Shown here in pieces: positions 56,964 to 60,334 of a stretch of 60,334 nucleotides of DNA; within the stretch, counting starts at the first letter, position 1, and every line of letters starts with the position of its first letter. The notes beneath the pieces were generated by a model. That model made no database searches and had not been told where the DNA came from. It was given only the letters and a program-made list of their open reading frames with translations. A program made the position numbers and the translations under genes. The stretch spans positions 1 through 60,334 of the forward strand of contig CAZUYD010000011.1 in assembly GCA_964624825.1 (NCBI GenBank), given 5' to 3'. This DNA is from Enorma sp964624825 (lineage in GTDB: Bacteria; Actinomycetota; Coriobacteriia; Coriobacteriales; Coriobacteriaceae).

Positions 56964-57609
56964 CGATTGGATTCTGGCCATAACGATGGAACACCGCAAC
57001 GGCCTCATCGATCTGTTCTTGAGTCATAGTCGCCATTTCACGCCCCGTCGCCATTGCGACAGCAACCGTCTTTGCCGCCTCCTCTAGATACACGCACGAG
57101 AAGAGCGCCTGGCGCAGGTCGCGCCCGACCGCGATCACCCCGTGATGCTTAAGAACGACAGCAAGACGATCACCGATCGCCTCAACGGCCTGCACGCCCA
57201 TCGAGAGGCTACCGGGATCGCCGTAAGAAGCCACCGCGACGGGGCCTTCGGTTGCATTAGCCATGGTAGATAGGTTACAGGGGATTTCATCCATTACCAA
57301 GCCAAGACCGGTCGCGTAGGGCTGATGCGTATGAATGACCGACTTCACATGAGGCATCTTGTCAAAGATGTAGAGCAGCGCCGCGGTATCGACGGATGCC
57401 TTGCGCGTACCCTCGACGATATTTCCCTGCATATCAACGACAAGCACGTCATCGGCGACCATATCATCGTAAATCATGCCCGAGGGTGTCACCAACACCT
57501 CGTTTTCCGATACGCGCCAACTCACGTTACCGCCTGAAAGCGCAATCAAGCCGTAACGGTCGAGCGTTTTCGCCGCATCGAGAACAGCTTGTTTCTTTTC
57601 CTCGTACAT
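56950..57609 (-). CDS. Class II aldolase/adducin-family sugar-phosphate aldolase (FucA/AraD-like)
   Basis: The ATG at 57609 gives 219 residues; an in-frame TTG at 57618 is less likely. LIALSGGNVSWRV and LVTPSGMIYDDM are the phosphate-binding parts, and VIHTHQPYATG and VVLKHHGVIAVGRDL contain the zinc histidines. The glutamate catalyst follows in CVYLEEAAK. Members act on L-fuculose 1-phosphate, L-ribulose 5-phosphate or similar substrates. A second aldolase of another fold lies 138 bp downstream on the same strand, so the pathway may use two C-C cleavages or two substrates. Confidence 0.88.
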   Translation of the reverse strand: MYEEKKQAVLDAAKTLDRYGLIALSGGNVSWRVSENEVLVTPSGMIYDDMVADDVLVVDMQGNIVEGTRKASVDTAALLYIFDKMPHVKSVIHTHQPYATGLGLVMDEIPCNLSTMANATEGPVAVASYGDPGSLSMGVQAVEAIGDRLAVVLKHHGVIAVGRDLRQALFSCVYLEEAAKTVAVAMATGREMATMTQEQIDEAVAVFHRYGQNPIDEER

Positions 57610-57753
57610 ATAGCGCAAGTCCTTCCCCTATTCGCGTTTGCCAGACATCGAAAAACGACCATCGAACAGGACACGGGCGCGGCGCGGCAATTCGCTTGCT
57701 GCATAAACCAACGGCACCATACCGCCCTGGTTGACGCGTTATGGATGGCGCCT

Positions 57754-58293
57754 CTACCGGCGACGTGCACGGCGGCGGCGCCCGGTGTCTTTCGTCTCCT
57801 TCTTCGCTTTTTGCTCCGATTCAAGATAAGCCGTATTCACGCGACGCGCCCGCGCTTTGAGCGTTTCCGGATGAATCTGATACTCTAAATCTTGTATGCG
57901 GCGAAACAGCTCCGCGCCGTTGGACATCTGCTTGGTCTGAAGCCAGTAGCGACCTTTAAACAAGTTATGCTTGTTGACGCGCAGATACATCTTTCCCGCT
58001 GTTGGAAACTCGCGCACGCGAAATTCTGTAAGCTCATCGATTCGATATGTGTCCGTTCTGCCCCAGCATGAGAAAGATAGCTCTTCATCGGTCAGCGTTA
58101 CGGTCTCGGGGTTCGCAATCGCCACAAATGTATTCCACGCCTGATAAAACGCAGCTACATCAATGAGGAGCATGAGCGCTGGATAGGTTCCTTGAATTGC
58201 CCAGATCGTGCACAGAACCAGCGCCCCGATTGAAATAAAACCGGTAATCACCACTTCGATAATGAAATACTTTCGCAAGTAGGTGTAGGTCAT
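57754..58293 (-). CDS. Membrane protein of unknown function in the gat locus
   Basis: The protein has 179 residues. Two hydrophobic segments at about residues 11-30 and 37-57 precede a soluble domain (TDTYRIDELTEFRVREFPTAGKMYLRVNKHNLFKGRYWL) resembling PH-like or YcxB-like membrane-attached domains, though I cannot confirm this. The C-terminus is strongly basic (KKETKDTGRRRRARRR). A terminator hairpin separates it from gatC, so its expression may be reduced. It shares its layout with the unknown protein at 1893. Confidence 0.7.
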   Translation of the reverse strand: MTYTYLRKYFIIEVVITGFISIGALVLCTIWAIQGTYPALMLLIDVAAFYQAWNTFVAIANPETVTLTDEELSFSCWGRTDTYRIDELTEFRVREFPTAGKMYLRVNKHNLFKGRYWLQTKQMSNGAELFRRIQDLEYQIHPETLKARARRVNTAYLESEQKAKKETKDTGRRRRARRR

Positions 58294-58308
58294 AGCTGCC
58301 TTCCTAAA

Positions 58309-58339
58309 ATGGCCTGGCGGCGCGCAACCACCAGGCCAT
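58309..58339 (-). terminator. Rho-independent terminator after gatC
   Basis: On the minus strand ATGGCCTGG and CCAGGCCAT (58331-58339 and 58309-58317 on the plus strand) form a nine-bp perfect stem followed by TTTTAGG. It lies 62 bp past the gatC stop and just before the next gene, so partial read-through to the downstream genes is expected. Confidence 0.7.
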
Positions 58340-58400
58340 CTATATCCTTACTGTGCGCTGCATCGCCACAGATAAATCCATCGCATCTTAGAGTTACTGC

Positions 58401-59804
58401 TTACGCCTCGCTGGTCCGCATCTCCTTGGCCTCCTTGAGGATACGCGCACGGTTCCAGAGGGCCAGGGCAACAGACACGACGGCTACGATGCCGGTGCCG
58501 AGGATGCCAAACCAGTCATTGAGACGCGTGATGATCCAGGTAAGCGGGTTTGCGCCGTCGCAGATGGAAGTAATGATCGTATCTGCGGCACCCGTTGCAC
58601 CTGCAATGTCGAAGCCTGCATCAAGAGCTGCCTGAGTCATAAGCGGCGCGAGGTCGGTCGCGATATACAGGCCAACGGCAAGCACGATGACGCCGATGAT
58701 GATACCGCGGAAACCATTGTTGTTTACGACCGGCGTGATGAGCACGAACATCCAGGGAATGACGGCGAGGTCGCCAAAAGGCAGGGTGCGGTTGCCGGGG
58801 AGGATGACCGCGAGCAAAATCACGAGCGGAACCAGAATATAGGCAATGGTCAGGGTGACGGGGTGACCAACGCCGACGGCGGAGTCAAGACCGATGTAGA
58901 TCTTGCCACGGTTCTGGAAGCGCTTCTGGACGAACTCGGAAGCAGAGTCGCTGATGGGAATGAGACCCTCCATGAGCAGTGCGGCCATCTTGGGGATGAG
59001 AACGAGCACGGCGCCCAAAGAAACGGCGGTGGTAAGAATAGTGGTGATCGAACCGGTGACGTCGGTGCCATCCCAGTATGCAAGCGCACCGATAACAAGA
59101 CCGAGAACGCTGCCGATGATCATGGGCTCACCGAAAACACCGAACTTGCGCTGCAGGTCTTCGATATCGACATCAATGTTGCGCACGCCGGGGATCTTGT
59201 CGAAGATCCAGTTGAAGAGCATGGCTATAGGCGCATAAGCAGCAGTGAAACCATGGGGCAGAGACACGCCGGGCATGCCGAGCGACTTCTCAACCTGCGG
59301 GGCGGTGTAGTCGCCAAGAACCATGATGATAACCATGTTCAAAATGGCGGCGATGATGCCCATGGGAACGCTGTCGGTCACGATGGTGACGAGCGCGCCG
59401 GTGAAGGCAAAGTGCCAGTAGTCCCAAATATCAACGTCAACAGTCTGGGTGGTGTTGGTAAGCAACATCACGATGTTCACGATGAGGCCGATCGGGATGA
59501 TGAGCACGCCCACGGTTGAAGCCATCGCAATGGCCGAGCAGGCGGCCCAACCTACGTCGATAACAGAGAGGTTGAAGCCGAAGCGGTCGATCATTTCCTG
59601 AACAGCAGGAGCAAGTGTCGTGCCAAGCAGGCTGTTGACAACGAGGTTCAGACCAATGAAGCCAATGCCGACGGTAAGGCCGGCGCGGAGGCTCTTGCCA
59701 AAACCAGCACCGAGCGCGCAGCCGAGAATAGTGATGACTATCGGCATTACAACCGAAACGCCAAGGCCGGAAATAAAATTAAAAACATCAAGGATTACTT
59801 CCAT
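58401..59804 (-). CDS. gatC: PTS galactitol-type IIC permease
   Basis: The protein has 467 residues. The N-terminal FISGLGVSVVMPIVITILGCALGAGFGKSLRAGLTVGIGFIGL and FGEPMIIGSVLGLVIGALAY, with PKMAALLMEGLIPISDSASEF, are GatC/SgcC-family signatures. About ten to twelve membrane segments are expected. It carries galactitol or another polyol or sugar across the membrane with phosphorylation by IIB. It follows gatB by 114 bp on the same strand. Confidence 0.94.
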   Translation of the reverse strand: MEVILDVFNFISGLGVSVVMPIVITILGCALGAGFGKSLRAGLTVGIGFIGLNLVVNSLLGTTLAPAVQEMIDRFGFNLSVIDVGWAACSAIAMASTVGVLIIPIGLIVNIVMLLTNTTQTVDVDIWDYWHFAFTGALVTIVTDSVPMGIIAAILNMVIIMVLGDYTAPQVEKSLGMPGVSLPHGFTAAYAPIAMLFNWIFDKIPGVRNIDVDIEDLQRKFGVFGEPMIIGSVLGLVIGALAYWDGTDVTGSITTILTTAVSLGAVLVLIPKMAALLMEGLIPISDSASEFVQKRFQNRGKIYIGLDSAVGVGHPVTLTIAYILVPLVILLAVILPGNRTLPFGDLAVIPWMFVLITPVVNNNGFRGIIIGVIVLAVGLYIATDLAPLMTQAALDAGFDIAGATGAADTIITSICDGANPLTWIITRLNDWFGILGTGIVAVVSVALALWNRARILKEAKEMRTSEA

Positions 59805-59918
59805 CTTTTATTTCGCCCCTTTCCTCTATTCGCTCACGAGAATAGTCGTCGATGGATCATTCGTTCGCCTTCTGGACGAACATCTCTGCGCGGGCGATGC
59901 AACGCGCGCCGTATTGCC

Positions 59919-60203
59919 TTACTGCTTCATGAGTTCGAGAATTTGCTCGTTAGCCTTATCCATGCCGACACCCGTTAGGTAGCACACACCGTTCACGTAG
60001 GGGCACTGCAATCCCTTGGGAGCCATGGTCGTAGCGATAAGCATGTCGAAGTTTACCGATTTGGGAGTTGCTTCGGAGACGGTGCATTGAGTGATTTCAT
60101 ATTGCCCGCGATACCCGTTTGCGTCGAGCATCTCCTCGATCTTCTTGCGCGCTGCGGTGGATGTGCATATGCCAGATCCGCAAGCCAATAGAATCTTCTT
60201 CAT
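59919..60203 (-). CDS. gatB: PTS galactitol-type IIB component
   Basis: The protein has 94 residues and opens MKKILLACGSGICTSTAARKK, where Cys8 is the phosphorylated cysteine. The rest matches the IIB fold of the GatB/SgcB type. AAGGGG precedes the start. It is the first gene of the locus within the window, and the region up to the right edge (60204-60334) has an AT-rich TAGAATAATAAT stretch on its strand that may hold the promoter. No dehydrogenase gene lies in the visible part. Confidence 0.95.
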   Translation of the reverse strand: MKKILLACGSGICTSTAARKKIEEMLDANGYRGQYEITQCTVSEATPKSVNFDMLIATTMAPKGLQCPYVNGVCYLTGVGMDKANEQILELMKQ

Positions 60204-60334
60204 TGAAATCCCCTTTCAATGCGTGGGATGCCCTCTCGTTTTCGACACCCCTGGTCATTATTATTCTAGGAGCTTGCCTACTCCCCAATGACGATAACCT
60301 TGACTTTTCGCGTGCGCTCACGCGTTCGATCAAA

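Noticed and set aside
60097..60333. Minus-strand frame at the right edge
   Set aside because: It overlaps gatB in another frame and lacks a ribosome binding site; gatB is the real gene.

Overview
The window is about 60 kb of GC-rich bacterial DNA carrying accessory carbohydrate and energy genes of an anaerobic gut actinobacterium. The best fit is a member of the Coriobacteriia, probably Collinsella. The reasons are several PTS loci with actinobacterial codon use, an Ech-type [NiFe] hydrogenase, a flavodiiron protein, and no respiratory chain genes. This assignment is inferred from gene content; no rRNA or other taxonomic marker is present.

Left part (1099-11502, minus strand): a long operon-like array headed by a GntR/UTRA regulator, then mannose-family PTS IIB, IIC and IID without a IIA, a FrlB-like SIS deglycase, a FrlD-like PfkB kinase, three more SIS proteins, a small membrane protein and a HAD phosphatase. 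It looks like an uptake and deglycation system for fructoselysine or related Amadori compounds. Next, on the plus strand, come housekeeping-type genes: rlmKL (11919), kup (15263), an LTA-synthase-like sulfatase (17699) and a MurE-type ligase (20036).

Middle part: a compact five-gene Ech hydrogenase operon (27779 to 22136, minus) in which the EchA (NuoL-like) and EchB (NuoH-like) membrane subunits are one polypeptide. It is followed by a cellobiose/beta-glucoside locus (28174-34554): GH1 and GH4 6-phospho-beta-glucosidases, PTS IIC, IIB and IIA, and a divergent GntR regulator with a readable promoter and operator. A flavodiiron protein, an orphan transposase-OrfA-like HTH protein, a sugar O-acetyltransferase and carAB follow.

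Right part: a ribose-type sugar ABC transporter with a TIM-barrel isomerase and a Gfo/Idh/MocA oxidoreductase (42875-48929, minus), facing a LacI regulator across two near-perfect palindromic operators. Then come a pyridoxamine kinase, an anchored hypothetical protein, an ABC exporter, and a galactitol-type PTS locus (IIA, two different aldolases, a membrane protein, IIC, IIB) running off the right edge.

Non-coding highlights: three dispersed copies (near 500, 21850 and 54710) of a roughly 141-bp palindromic element with nearly identical 26-bp arms and constant arm spacing; two related long palindromes (11868 and 55298); a 28-bp direct repeat upstream of kup; and several intercistronic hairpins. 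No tRNA, rRNA, CRISPR array or complete insertion sequence was seen.
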